Part shown: positions 54,686 through 62,277 of the stretch, piece after piece
Numbering within the stretch: position 1 is the first letter of the stretch
How the letters are laid out: every line of letters begins with the position of its first letter
NCBI GenBank assembly: GCA_024280945.1
Contig: JAMXLO010000123.1
Location: 40,994-104,993, forward strand
DNA length: 64,000 nucleotides
Direction of reading: 5' to 3'
Source: Acetobacteraceae bacterium
Lineage (GTDB): Bacteria > Pseudomonadota > Alphaproteobacteria > Acetobacterales > Acetobacteraceae
The notes under the pieces: generated by a model
Told to the model about the DNA's origin: nothing
The model's database searches: none
The model's input: the letters and a program-made list of their open reading frames with translations, nothing else
Position numbers and translations under genes: made by a program

Positions 54686-55927
54686 CTAGGCCGTCGTCTG
54701 TTCCAGGCTGGTCAGTGATCGACCGCGGGTCTCTGGCAGCAGTAACAGTGCCACGATCATCACTCCGTAGGCGCTCAGGCTGAAGGTCGCGATGGCGGTG
54801 GTCAGGCCGACCTTGGCGGCGAGGAAGCCGACCAGCGCCGGGAACAATGCGCCAATGCCACGCCCAACATTGTAACAAAATCCCTGCCCGACACCACGCA
54901 CTGCTGTCGGGTACAACTCGGTCATGAACGGGCCCATCGGCGAGAACATGATCAGCGAGACAAAACCAAGTACGAAGCCGACCGGCAGGAACCAGTCGTT
55001 ACTGAGCGGCGCAAACAAGTAAACCAGCGTGAGTACGATGGATGCCACTGCCGACAGCAGGAAAGTCCGCTTGCGCCCAATCCCATCTGACAGATAGGCA
55101 CCGGTGACGAAGCCGAAGAACGCGCCAAGGATCAATACCAGCGTATAGCCGCCGGTGCCGACCGCGGACAGGCCGCGGACCGTCTTCAGGTAGGTCGGCA
55201 GCCACACTCCAAGGGCGTAGCCGCCGCCCTGGGCGCCGGTGACCATCATGGCGACACGCCAGGTGACCGAGAGATAGGGTGGCTTCAGCGCAGAGAAGAT
55301 ATGCAGCGGGCCGGCGGGTGCGGCGACGTCGCGGCGGATCTCTGGCTCTTCAACGTAGCGGCGGATGAAGAACACCAGCGCTGCAGGCGCGAGGCCGATC
55401 CAGAACAGCGCGCGCCAGGCATATTCCACGGGCAGCACAGCAATCAGGAATGTGTAGAGAAGGGCGGCTGCTCCCCAGCCGACCGACCAGCCAGTCTGGA
55501 CGAGACCTACGGCGCGGCCGCGGTACCGGTCGCGGATGACCTCGCCCATCAGCACGGCTCCAGCCGCCCACTCGCCCCCGAACCCCAGGCCCTGCAGCGC
55601 GCGAAAGATGAACAACTGGGTGAAATCCTGTGCGAAGCCGCACAGGAAGGTGAACACCGCGTACCATACAATGGTGATCTGCAGAACGCGCACCCGGCCA
55701 TAGCGGTCAGCGAGAGCGCCGGCCAGCCAACCGCCAAAGGCGGAGACCAGCAGGGTGATGGTTCCGAGGATACCCGCCTCGCCGGTGGAGATGTGCCAGA
55801 GCGCGAGCAGGCTGGGGATGACGAAGGAGAAAATCTGCACATCGAGCGCATCGAGCGACCAGCCGCCAAAGCATGCGGTCATGGTGCGCTTCTCGCGCGG
55901 GGTCAGATCGGAGAACCAGGCGAACAT
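54686..55927 (-). CDS. MFS transporter, aromatic acid:H+ symporter-like
   Basis: A 413-residue major facilitator with 12 predicted spans. DALDVQIFSFVIPSLLALW in helix 1, GALADRYGRVRVLQI in the helix 2-3 loop, RALQGLGFGGEWAAGAVLMG, and the mid-loop RRYVEEPEI resemble the AAHS/metabolite:H+ symporters that carry aromatic and dicarboxylic acids. It could supply substrate to the dioxygenase locus further right, but nothing links them directly. The ATG at 55925-55927 lacks a strong ribosome site (GGGAAGATGCG lies close). Confidence 0.9.
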   Translation of the reverse strand: MFAWFSDLTPREKRTMTACFGGWSLDALDVQIFSFVIPSLLALWHISTGEAGILGTITLLVSAFGGWLAGALADRYGRVRVLQITIVWYAVFTFLCGFAQDFTQLFIFRALQGLGFGGEWAAGAVLMGEVIRDRYRGRAVGLVQTGWSVGWGAAALLYTFLIAVLPVEYAWRALFWIGLAPAALVFFIRRYVEEPEIRRDVAAPAGPLHIFSALKPPYLSVTWRVAMMVTGAQGGGYALGVWLPTYLKTVRGLSAVGTGGYTLVLILGAFFGFVTGAYLSDGIGRKRTFLLSAVASIVLTLVYLFAPLSNDWFLPVGFVLGFVSLIMFSPMGPFMTELYPTAVRGVGQGFCYNVGRGIGALFPALVGFLAAKVGLTTAIATFSLSAYGVMIVALLLLPETRGRSLTSLEQTTA

Positions 55928-56042
55928 GTCGCATCTTCCCTATTGACGTTCATTCTTGGACCTGTGTCGCAGTACGTGACCGGTCGGCCGCACCCCGCAT
56001 CGTCTTGGCCCAGCGCATCATCACCGGGACCGACGGGGGCAA

Positions 56043-56417
56043 TCAACAGTCGCTAGGAAAGGCGTGACCCAACAGGAGCATGTTGCCATCGGGGTCGATG
56101 CAGGCGACCTCACGCATATCATATTCGGTATTGCGCAACTCTCGCAGGCCAGGGATGTCGGCTGCCCGCCAATGCGCGTGCAACGGATTGGCGTCTGCGA
56201 CGCGGACATAGATACAGGAGGCCGTCCTCTTGGGATCATGCTCCGGGTTAAGCGAGAAGAACAGCTCGATGTCATCGCGCTTCGTCATCATGAAGTTGCC
56301 GGTCGCGCCGGCGGTAAACCCGAGCCGTTCGTAGTGCTGCCGGGTTCGAGCGATGTCTGTGGTCGGCATGACCGGCGCAACGCTGATGCAGTGGCAATGT
56401 TCACTAGGATTCGTCAT
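56043..56417 (-). CDS. VOC-family (glyoxalase/bleomycin-resistance fold) protein
   Basis: A 124-residue single-domain VOC protein: SVAPVMPTTDIARTRQHYER starts the first beta-alpha-beta-beta-beta unit, and YVRVADANPLHAHWRAADI with REVACIDPDGNMLLLG closes the second. The DPDGN ending carries the usual metal Glu/His region only partly. Such proteins bind drugs or act as metal-dependent isomerases or dioxygenases. The gene overlaps the end of the MarR gene by 14 bases, so it is likely under that regulator's control. Confidence 0.9.
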   Translation of the reverse strand: MTNPSEHCHCISVAPVMPTTDIARTRQHYERLGFTAGATGNFMMTKRDDIELFFSLNPEHDPKRTASCIYVRVADANPLHAHWRAADIPGLRELRNTEYDMREVACIDPDGNMLLLGHAFPSDC

Positions 56418-56868
56418 CCTGGTTCTCGCGGCCGCGGGTGCCCAGGTCGATCAACGCCGCGAGAGTGCGACGGGTACAAGCGACAGCGTCCTGACCAACC
56501 TCGGCGATCAGCTCATCGTCAATTGTTTTGCGCGCCTTGGCTTGTACCGCTGCCGCGGCCTTGCCGCGCTCGGTGAGGGTCACAGTCACCTTGCGACGAT
56601 CGGCCTTGTCGACCGCGCGCTCCAGGTAGCCGCGTGTCACCAAGATATCTACGAGCAGCCCGGCGGCCTGCTTGGAGGTCCTCAATTCTTTGATGAGTTC
56701 TGCGAGGGGAACATCCCCGCGCACGCCGAGCGCCAGCCCACCGATCACATACAGGCCGTTTCTGGGAATATCGTCAAAACCCGCCTTCGCGAGGGCGTGC
56801 CGCATCGCAGTATCATAAGTGTAGCGTGCATGCCGCAGCAGGGCGGGCATAACGACTTGGTGGGTCAT
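56404..56868 (-). CDS. MarR-family transcriptional regulator
   Basis: A 154-residue winged-helix regulator. ALAKAGFDDIPRNGLYVIGG and DVPLAELIKELRTSKQAAGL make the helix-turn-helix. The wing is VDKADRRKVTVTLTERGKAA, with the MarR-typical Asp-Arg pair. It probably represses its own operon with the VOC gene until a small phenolic or toxic ligand binds. ATG at 56868 is taken; an in-frame TTG at 56904 would add 12 residues and lies over a likely operator, so it is less probable. Confidence 0.92.
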   Translation of the reverse strand: MTHQVVMPALLRHARYTYDTAMRHALAKAGFDDIPRNGLYVIGGLALGVRGDVPLAELIKELRTSKQAAGLLVDILVTRGYLERAVDKADRRKVTVTLTERGKAAAAVQAKARKTIDDELIAEVGQDAVACTRRTLAALIDLGTRGRENQDDES

Positions 56869-56892
56869 GGATGCCTGCCTATCGTCAGCATC

Positions 56893-56905
56893 ATTGATAG
56901 TCAAT
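56893..56905 (-). promoter_or_regulatory. Candidate MarR autoregulatory operator
   Basis: ATTGA-TAG-TCAAT is a perfect 5-3-5 inverted repeat 25 bases upstream of the chosen marR start, in an AT-rich island. MarR proteins bind such short palindromes over their own promoters, and TTGACT within it can also serve as a -35 element. This is inferred from symmetry and position. Confidence 0.5.
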
Positions 56906-57160
56906 AATGTTTACTAATAGTCTGAACCCGCGGCGGGCTCATAACATCGGAAATCCATCAACCGATTCCGGAGCGGACAGGCGCGGCCGCATGAGCTGCC
57001 GTCCCCGGCGTCGATGAAATGCTTGCCATTCTGACTACCTGACCGACGGTTGGCCGAGTGTGTGCCGCGCCGCCTAGTCGATCAGGACAACAGGCGCGAC
57101 ACCGAGTTGTCAGAAGCGTATTATGGCCGGTTGTTATCCCCTGAGTACGAGAGACCGGCG

Positions 57161-58240
57161 TTGACCCAGATTGCGATCACCAGGACCACGAGCCCGAAAC
57201 AGCCTCCGGCGGATGAGACGCTCGCCTTCGGCCGTGTGTTCACTGACCACATGTTCATGATGGAGTACGACGAGAAGAAGGGATGGCACGATCCGCGCAT
57301 TGTGCCTTATGGGCCCTTCACGCTGGATCCGGCATGCTGCGTGCTGCACTATGGGCAGGCGATCTTCGACGGGATGAAGGCGTTCCGCGGTCAGGACGGC
57401 CGCGTGCGGCTGTTCCGGCTGCCGGATCACGCGCGGCGGCTGAACCGATCGGCGCATTACCTGTGCATCCCGGAAATCGATCCAGAGCTGGTCGAGGAGT
57501 CGATCCGCGCATTGGTCGAGGTGGACCAGCGCTGGGTGCCGTCGCGGCCTGGGACGTCGCTGTACATTCGGCCCACGGTGATCGCGACCGAGACCTTTCT
57601 GGGTGTGCACCCGTCCAGCAGCTACATCTATTACGTGATTCTTTGCCCCGTGGGTGCGTACTATAAGGAGGGCATGAACCCGGTCCGGATCCTGGCGTCG
57701 GATCAGCATGTGCGGGCGGTAAAGGGTGGGCTCGGGGCAGCGAAGACCGCGGGCAACTACGCTGCCAGTCTGTTCGGCGCCGAGGAGGCGCAGAAGGCGG
57801 GTTACACGCAGGTACTATGGCTGGACGGTGTCGAGCATCGATACCTCGATGAGGTCGGCACCATGAACATCATGCTGAAAATCGATGACGAGGTCATCAC
57901 GCCGCCACTGAATGGCGCAATCCTGGCGGGTGTAACACGCGATTCCGTGCTGACACTGCTGCGCGACTGGGGGATGCGCGTGTCGGAACGGCCGATCGCA
58001 ATCGACGACGTAATCCGGGCAGCGCAGGCGGGGCGGCTGGAGATGTGGGGTACCGGCACTGCGGCGGTGATTTCGCCGGTGGGAGAGCTCGGCTTCAAGG
58101 GCGAGCGCTATGTGATCAATGGCGGTAAGACCGGCGCGCTGACGCAGAAGCTGTATGACACGATTGTCGGCATTCAATATGGGACAACGCCCGACCCGCA
58201 TGGCTGGACACGGTTGCTCGGGAACCGGCTGGGCGGCTAA
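57161..58240 (+). CDS. ilvE: Branched-chain amino acid aminotransferase (class IV)
   Basis: A 359-residue class IV PLP aminotransferase of the longer BCAT type. FGRVFTDHMFMMEYDEKKGW, DPACCVLHYGQAIFDGMKAF and GTSLYIRPTVIATETFLGV are family segments. The PLP Lys is in GGLGAAKTAGNYAASLFG, and the phosphate site is WGTGTAAVISPVGEL. It makes or degrades Leu, Ile and Val. The start is set at TTG 57161, which gives the normal length and N-terminus (ITRTTSPKQPP); the open frame extends upstream to 57050 without family similarity. It stands alone. Confidence 0.92.
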   Translation: MTQIAITRTTSPKQPPADETLAFGRVFTDHMFMMEYDEKKGWHDPRIVPYGPFTLDPACCVLHYGQAIFDGMKAFRGQDGRVRLFRLPDHARRLNRSAHYLCIPEIDPELVEESIRALVEVDQRWVPSRPGTSLYIRPTVIATETFLGVHPSSSYIYYVILCPVGAYYKEGMNPVRILASDQHVRAVKGGLGAAKTAGNYAASLFGAEEAQKAGYTQVLWLDGVEHRYLDEVGTMNIMLKIDDEVITPPLNGAILAGVTRDSVLTLLRDWGMRVSERPIAIDDVIRAAQAGRLEMWGTGTAAVISPVGELGFKGERYVINGGKTGALTQKLYDTIVGIQYGTTPDPHGWTRLLGNRLGG

Positions 58241-58367
58241 CCACGGTCAAGTTGGCAGTCGCGGCTGCGGCGGCAGTCGGCGGCGGCATAAGGAATAATC
58301 CGCTTCGGGTCATTGCAACCACATCCAGAGCGAACGCGGCGGTCGGGCCCTGTGCGTGGCGGTGATC

Positions 58368-58799
58368 CTATATAGTTTCCGCAGGGGAACTCTCACCCGC
58401 GGTCGGTGCGTCGACCAGCGGCGACTCTCCCGGAGGTGTCTGAATCCTGAACCATAGACCGTCCGATGAGGTTGGATAAACGCGGACCGTCGTGCCTATT
58501 ACCCTTTCCTGCATTCCAACTGCCTCGGCAACCTTAGCCAGAATCTTCGCACAGTCATCGGCGCTTGCGTACGGTGGCACGTTCCATGGTGATCCCGGAG
58601 AAGGTAGGAGTTTTTTGGTTCCAAGGTCGAGCATTTGTACGGATGCACCGTCCGGGCCTGCCTGGCGAATGAAGTGAAACTGAACATAGTGACCGGTAGG
58701 CGAGGCGATCGGCCAGTTGAAAGGCAAGTTGGGCGGCGGATGCAGCGTGGCCAGCGGAAGCGAGAGCGAGACCACTGCAACGAACCTATGCCTCGGCAT
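58368..58799 (-). CDS. Small exported protein of unknown function
   Basis: A 143-residue protein from ATG at 58797-58799, which has GGAGGAAGGCTC as ribosome site. Residues 1-19 or so (MPRHRFVAVVSLSLPLATL) look like a signal peptide. The body contains ASPTGHYVQFHFIRQAG and the helix SADDCAKILAKVAEAVGMQE, then a Pro/Ser/Glu tail. One Cys and no enzyme motif are visible. I recognise no family. A longer open frame upstream lacks support and would bury the signal peptide. Confidence 0.6.
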   Translation of the reverse strand: MPRHRFVAVVSLSLPLATLHPPPNLPFNWPIASPTGHYVQFHFIRQAGPDGASVQMLDLGTKKLLPSPGSPWNVPPYASADDCAKILAKVAEAVGMQERVIGTTVRVYPTSSDGLWFRIQTPPGESPLVDAPTAGESSPAETI

Positions 58800-59311
58800 G
58801 AGCCTTCCTCCATCAACTGTCCACAAATATTGCGCAGGATCGTTTGCTGCCTCTACGACGCCAGGGCAAAAATTGGTGATCGATGGCGCAACGGGTCCAG
58901 CAATCGTTGGTGGTATCGAAGCGTACCGACGGGAGCGTCGTCGCCGTTGCAAATCGGGAAGCTCTGCAGGGTAACTCGGAACGGGTCGAGGTGATCGTCC
59001 GGACCAGTCACCAATGCAGGGCGATCGGAACAGGGGCGAGCGACTGCAGCGCCCGTGAGAATCTTAACATCTGCGCCCATCTCTTGGCCCGGGCGTAACA
59101 CGTCCGCAGGCGTCCGCAAAACGTAACCTGCACGCGGTGGCCTGTATTTGCGGCGGCATCTCATAGCCGGGTTTGCGGCGAACTCGATGGATCGCTGACA
59201 CTGTCTCACGAGTCAGAAGTTCTGATGAACAACGAAACGGCGCGATCCCTTTTTGCACCGCTGGTTGATCCATGTATTGTGTGTGTTGGCAACACGTAGC
59301 TTGGGTGCTTC
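58800..59311. other. Gap of 512 bases without a recognisable gene
   Basis: Between two divergent genes for small exported proteins I find only short frames with no domain-like pattern, no RNA gene fold and no clear repeat. Base composition is a little less GC-rich toward the right end (from about 59210). It probably holds the divergent promoters and perhaps decayed DNA. Confidence 0.6.
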
Positions 59312-59722
59312 ATGGCGGAGAACCGCGCACGTCAGCTCACTCGATTTGTTTGTGCGTCAATCATTCTGAGCGCCAGTTTCGGCGCGTTGGCGTTATCTGA
59401 TTTGCCGCAATCAAAGATATGTTCCGCTGATGACGGCGGCTGGTCATCTCCCGGAGGCGTCCCCGCGACAGGCGAAATCACCATGAGCAATGATGGCGGT
59501 TGGTGTGGCCAGCGCCTGGGGGTGGAATATAATCAAACCATATTTGGTGGAGCAATGCGGCTGTCGCGGCGACCGGCACACGGTCGAGTGTCAATTACGC
59601 GCCACAAAGACGGCACCGACGTGTATTATAAGCCCAATCCTGGCTACATTGGACAAGATGCCTTCAGTGTACTGGTCGATTTTTACAACATCGACAAGCC
59701 TTACAAAGTGGTGGTGCAATAA
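59312..59722 (+). CDS. Small exported Ig-like/cadherin-like domain protein
   Basis: A 136-residue protein with a signal peptide (FVCASIILSASFGALALS after a short basic leader). The mature part has two DGGW turns (CSADDGGWSSPGG and MSNDGGWCGQ) and then RRPAHGRVSI and YKPNPGYIGQDAFSVLVDF. The GY.G.D.F pattern is the Asp-rich closing strand of bacterial Ig/cadherin-like repeats. Two Cys in the mature part could form a disulfide. It is likely periplasmic or surface-bound. Its DNA is somewhat richer in A/T than neighbours, a weak hint of separate origin. No ribosome site is obvious. Confidence 0.7.
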   Translation: MAENRARQLTRFVCASIILSASFGALALSDLPQSKICSADDGGWSSPGGVPATGEITMSNDGGWCGQRLGVEYNQTIFGGAMRLSRRPAHGRVSITRHKDGTDVYYKPNPGYIGQDAFSVLVDFYNIDKPYKVVVQ

Positions 59723-59799
59723 CCTGGCTGCTGCGTGCGGTGGCTTGGGTCACGCCGAGGCGGGCAACCACGCGCAGGTCGTGTGCCGCTGCTATAGTA

Positions 59800-60174
59800 T
59801 CAGCCGACCTGGAGAAAGTCGTCGGTGTACTCGCCGCGGGAGACCTTCACCGGGATTTCTTCCTCGGTGGTGCACTCCAGGATCTCTGAACCCGCGATGC
59901 GTGATGGTTGGGCAAGCCGATCGATCTGGTCGGCAAAGGTCCGGGCGTGGTCTTGGTCAAGTCGCCAGAAGAACACGCCCGGGTCGGCGGCGGCGTGAAT
60001 GCCGAGCGGGCCGGCGGATGCGGTCAGACGGATCGACGAACCTTCGATGGCTGCATCGCTCGGGTGGTGCGCGAACTGACGCAAGGTTGCCGCAAGGCGG
60101 TGCAGGTCTTCAGCCTCGCCAAGCATCAGCACCATCGGGTTGAAGTCGCTGGGAAGGAAGCCGACCCGCAGCAT
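59800..60174 (-). CDS. Unknown protein, last gene of the dioxygenase operon
   Basis: A 124-residue acidic, soluble protein. MLRVGFLPSDFNPMVLMLGE starts it, then an amphipathic helix (AEDLHRLAATLRQFAHHP), strands with FFWRLDQDHARTFADQIDRL, and an acidic end (ECTTEEEIPVKVSRGEYTDD). I recognise no family. Its ATG shares one base with the stop of the 59-residue gene upstream (TGATG), so it is translated in train with the dioxygenase genes. It could be an assembly factor, regulator or protection protein; no catalytic motif is visible. Confidence 0.65.
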   Translation of the reverse strand: MLRVGFLPSDFNPMVLMLGEAEDLHRLAATLRQFAHHPSDAAIEGSSIRLTASAGPLGIHAAADPGVFFWRLDQDHARTFADQIDRLAQPSRIAGSEILECTTEEEIPVKVSRGEYTDDFLQVG

Positions 60175-60353
60175 CAGGCGACTTCGATGATATCAGTGGC
60201 ATGGCAGAGTTCTTCGGCGCCTGGGTCACCGCCTGGGACTTCGATCAGGCGCACTTTCGCCCACTCGTCATTGACGATCTCCAGCACCTCGGCAGTGATG
60301 CCGCCAACCAGGCGAAGCTTGTTCCCGACGGCGACAGCGGAAAGTTCGATCAC
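60174..60353 (-). CDS. Unknown 59-aa beta-rich protein in the dioxygenase operon
   Basis: Reading from GTG at 60351-60353, which has GGGGAGGAG six bases upstream, gives 59 residues. The pattern GNKLRLVGGITAEVLEIV-(x)-EWAKVRLIEVPGG and a final CHATDIIEV suggests a small SH3/KOW-like beta barrel. One Cys and one His are near the C-terminus. I know no named family. It sits between the dioxygenase beta subunit and a second unknown protein in the same operon, so a binding or regulatory role for the oxygenase is plausible. A longer frame from 60380 is possible but poorly supported. Confidence 0.6.
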   Translation of the reverse strand: MIELSAVAVGNKLRLVGGITAEVLEIVNDEWAKVRLIEVPGGDPGAEELCHATDIIEVA

Positions 60354-60407
60354 AAGCAACTCCTCCCCAACCTCTCCCACCGCGCAGTGGAGGGAGGTCA
60401 GTGCACA

Positions 60408-60947
60408 TCAAAAAAAGATACTCAGGTTCTTCGCGAGCAGCACATTCTGTTCCAGAATGATCTCGCGGCGGGCGATCTGCCATGATGTGCCAACGCGGCG
60501 CAACTCATCTGTGCGGCGGCCGACGAAGGTGAAGTTCTCGTATTCGATACGGTTCTGATAGACCAGGAACCGGCAACCCGCCGTGACTTCCTGCGCATCC
60601 TCGACCGACGGACGAACGTCAAGCAGGCGCACGTTGCTGACCATGTGGGTGACGCGCGACAGAGGCTCCTCGGCGTAATGCACACCAGTGAGGATCTGTT
60701 CCACCCGCTTTCCCAGCGTCCACTTGTCTTCATCAAACCAGCTGATGCCTTCGCCTTGCTTCGTGTTCTCGCGCTCGGCGTGCTGGCCGAACTTCACGTT
60801 GCGGCGCATCGGCATGAAATAGATCAGGTCCTCGGCCAGGAGATCGAGCCAATCCTTGAAGCGGCGCTGGTCCAGCAGGTCGGCTTCGAGGTACAGAAAG
60901 TCCTCTATCTCCTCGCGCAACTGATACCAGGCGAGCGAGCGCATCAT
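60408..60947 (-). CDS. Ring-hydroxylating dioxygenase beta subunit
   Basis: A 179-residue small subunit of a Rieske non-heme iron oxygenase, the structural partner that caps alpha trimers. It has YQLREEIEDFLYLEADLLDQ, RRFKDWLDLLAEDLIYFMPM, SRVTHMVSNVRLLDV and WQIARREIILEQNVL, the standard SnoaL/NTF2-like beta-subunit pattern. ATG at 60945-60947 overlaps the alpha-gene stop as ATGA; a start nine codons earlier is open but less likely. Only one beta gene serves two alpha genes. No ferredoxin or reductase gene follows. Confidence 0.92.
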   Translation of the reverse strand: MMRSLAWYQLREEIEDFLYLEADLLDQRRFKDWLDLLAEDLIYFMPMRRNVKFGQHAERENTKQGEGISWFDEDKWTLGKRVEQILTGVHYAEEPLSRVTHMVSNVRLLDVRPSVEDAQEVTAGCRFLVYQNRIEYENFTFVGRRTDELRRVGTSWQIARREIILEQNVLLAKNLSIFF

Positions 60948-62272
60948 TCGGCTGCTGCGCGCATTGATGGACACCCGATCAGCACGTCCCAGGGTGCGCT
61001 CTCCAGGTAGGATCTGTAGACACGATAGTAGTTGCGCGGCGTCTGGTCGGTGATCTGCAGCGATACGTCGCCCGGGATAGGGTCGTTGGTCTGGTACGCG
61101 CCCATGGACATCTGGTAGTTGAGCGGATATCGGCGCGCGATCGTGCCCTTGCTGGCCGCAGTGGCGTATAGCCAGTTCTCCATGTCGTCCTGTTCGGTCA
61201 TGCCGGCGGGGCCGGAATAGCGCATATAATAGCGACGGAGCACGTCCTTCACTTCAGCCGGCGCATCCGCGTCCACCAGGAAGAAGCGCCAGCCCTCGGT
61301 TTCCGTCGGGCCGTGTGGATGCCAGACGCAGATGCCGCGCGGCTGGCGACCATGATACGAGGCGTTGGGAAAGAACGTGCCGACCAGCGGCAGGATGCGC
61401 GCCTTCTCACCCAGCCGGCGCTTCCGTTCGTGGAAGCAGTGACGGAAATACTCATCGACGATCGGATGATGCAGATAGGTGGACACGTAGTCAGTGTCGG
61501 CCGGCATCAGCGCGCCGGTGAGCCCGTGGCCCTGCGGGAAGCCGACCCAAAAGCGCTGGCCGCCGGCATACTCGTTGTCGCGCCGGCTGGAGGCGCCGCG
61601 CTGGCCGGAGGGCCCCATGCCGATCATGTCCACCGAGCGGTGCGACGGATTGTGGTAGGTGTCGCCCAAAAAGTTCTCGGCGGCGAATTTCCAGTTCGAC
61701 GGGAAGACCCATTTGTGCACGCCGATCACCTCGGCGCCGCCTGGCCGGCCGTCGCGACAGTCGACCACATGATCGAGGTGTTCGCGGGCGTCGCCCATAT
61801 AGTCCAGGAAGTCGGGCGCCTGGGGATCCCAGGAAGCCCATACCGTGCCGTGATACAGCGCGAGCTTCGGCACCTCGATCAGCGACCATTCCTCGCGATT
61901 CAGGGTGCCTTCATACAGCGCGCGATACAGTGGCACGCCCTGCAGCCTGCCGTCGGTCGTATAACTCCAGGAGTGATACGGGCAGACGAACAGCGAGGTA
62001 TTGCCCTGCTCGTAGCGACATACCTTCATGCCACGATGGCGGCAGGAGTTGAGAAATACATGCACCGCGCCCTGCGCATCACGGCACAGGATCACCGACT
62101 CCTCGCCCATGCGGGAGACGAAAAAGTCGCCAGGGTCGGGGATCTGGCTCTCGTGGCCGATGAACAGCCAGGCGCGGGTGAACAGCTTCTCCAGTTCCTC
62201 GCGATAGCAGTGCGGCGAGACGAAGATCTCGCGGCTGATGATGCCGCGTTCGGCGTCGATCATCGTGTGCAT
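60944..62272 (-). CDS. Ring-hydroxylating dioxygenase alpha subunit (second copy)
   Basis: A 442-residue catalytic subunit that inserts oxygen into aromatic substrates. The Rieske 2Fe-2S ligands are Cys77, His79, Cys97 and His100 (SCRHRGMKVC and FVCPYHSW). The mononuclear iron motif is DTYHNPSHRSVDM with the Asp in EQDDMENW. It is highly similar to the upstream copy, with changes concentrated in the stretch after the iron motif (residues near WVGFPQGHGLTGALMPADTD). GGAG eight bases ahead of ATG 62272 sets the start; GTG 62281 overlapping the previous stop is an alternative. It is coupled to the beta gene. Confidence 0.94.
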   Translation of the reverse strand: MHTMIDAERGIISREIFVSPHCYREELEKLFTRAWLFIGHESQIPDPGDFFVSRMGEESVILCRDAQGAVHVFLNSCRHRGMKVCRYEQGNTSLFVCPYHSWSYTTDGRLQGVPLYRALYEGTLNREEWSLIEVPKLALYHGTVWASWDPQAPDFLDYMGDAREHLDHVVDCRDGRPGGAEVIGVHKWVFPSNWKFAAENFLGDTYHNPSHRSVDMIGMGPSGQRGASSRRDNEYAGGQRFWVGFPQGHGLTGALMPADTDYVSTYLHHPIVDEYFRHCFHERKRRLGEKARILPLVGTFFPNASYHGRQPRGICVWHPHGPTETEGWRFFLVDADAPAEVKDVLRRYYMRYSGPAGMTEQDDMENWLYATAASKGTIARRYPLNYQMSMGAYQTNDPIPGDVSLQITDQTPRNYYRVYRSYLESAPWDVLIGCPSMRAAAE

Positions 62273-62277
62273 CGTGC

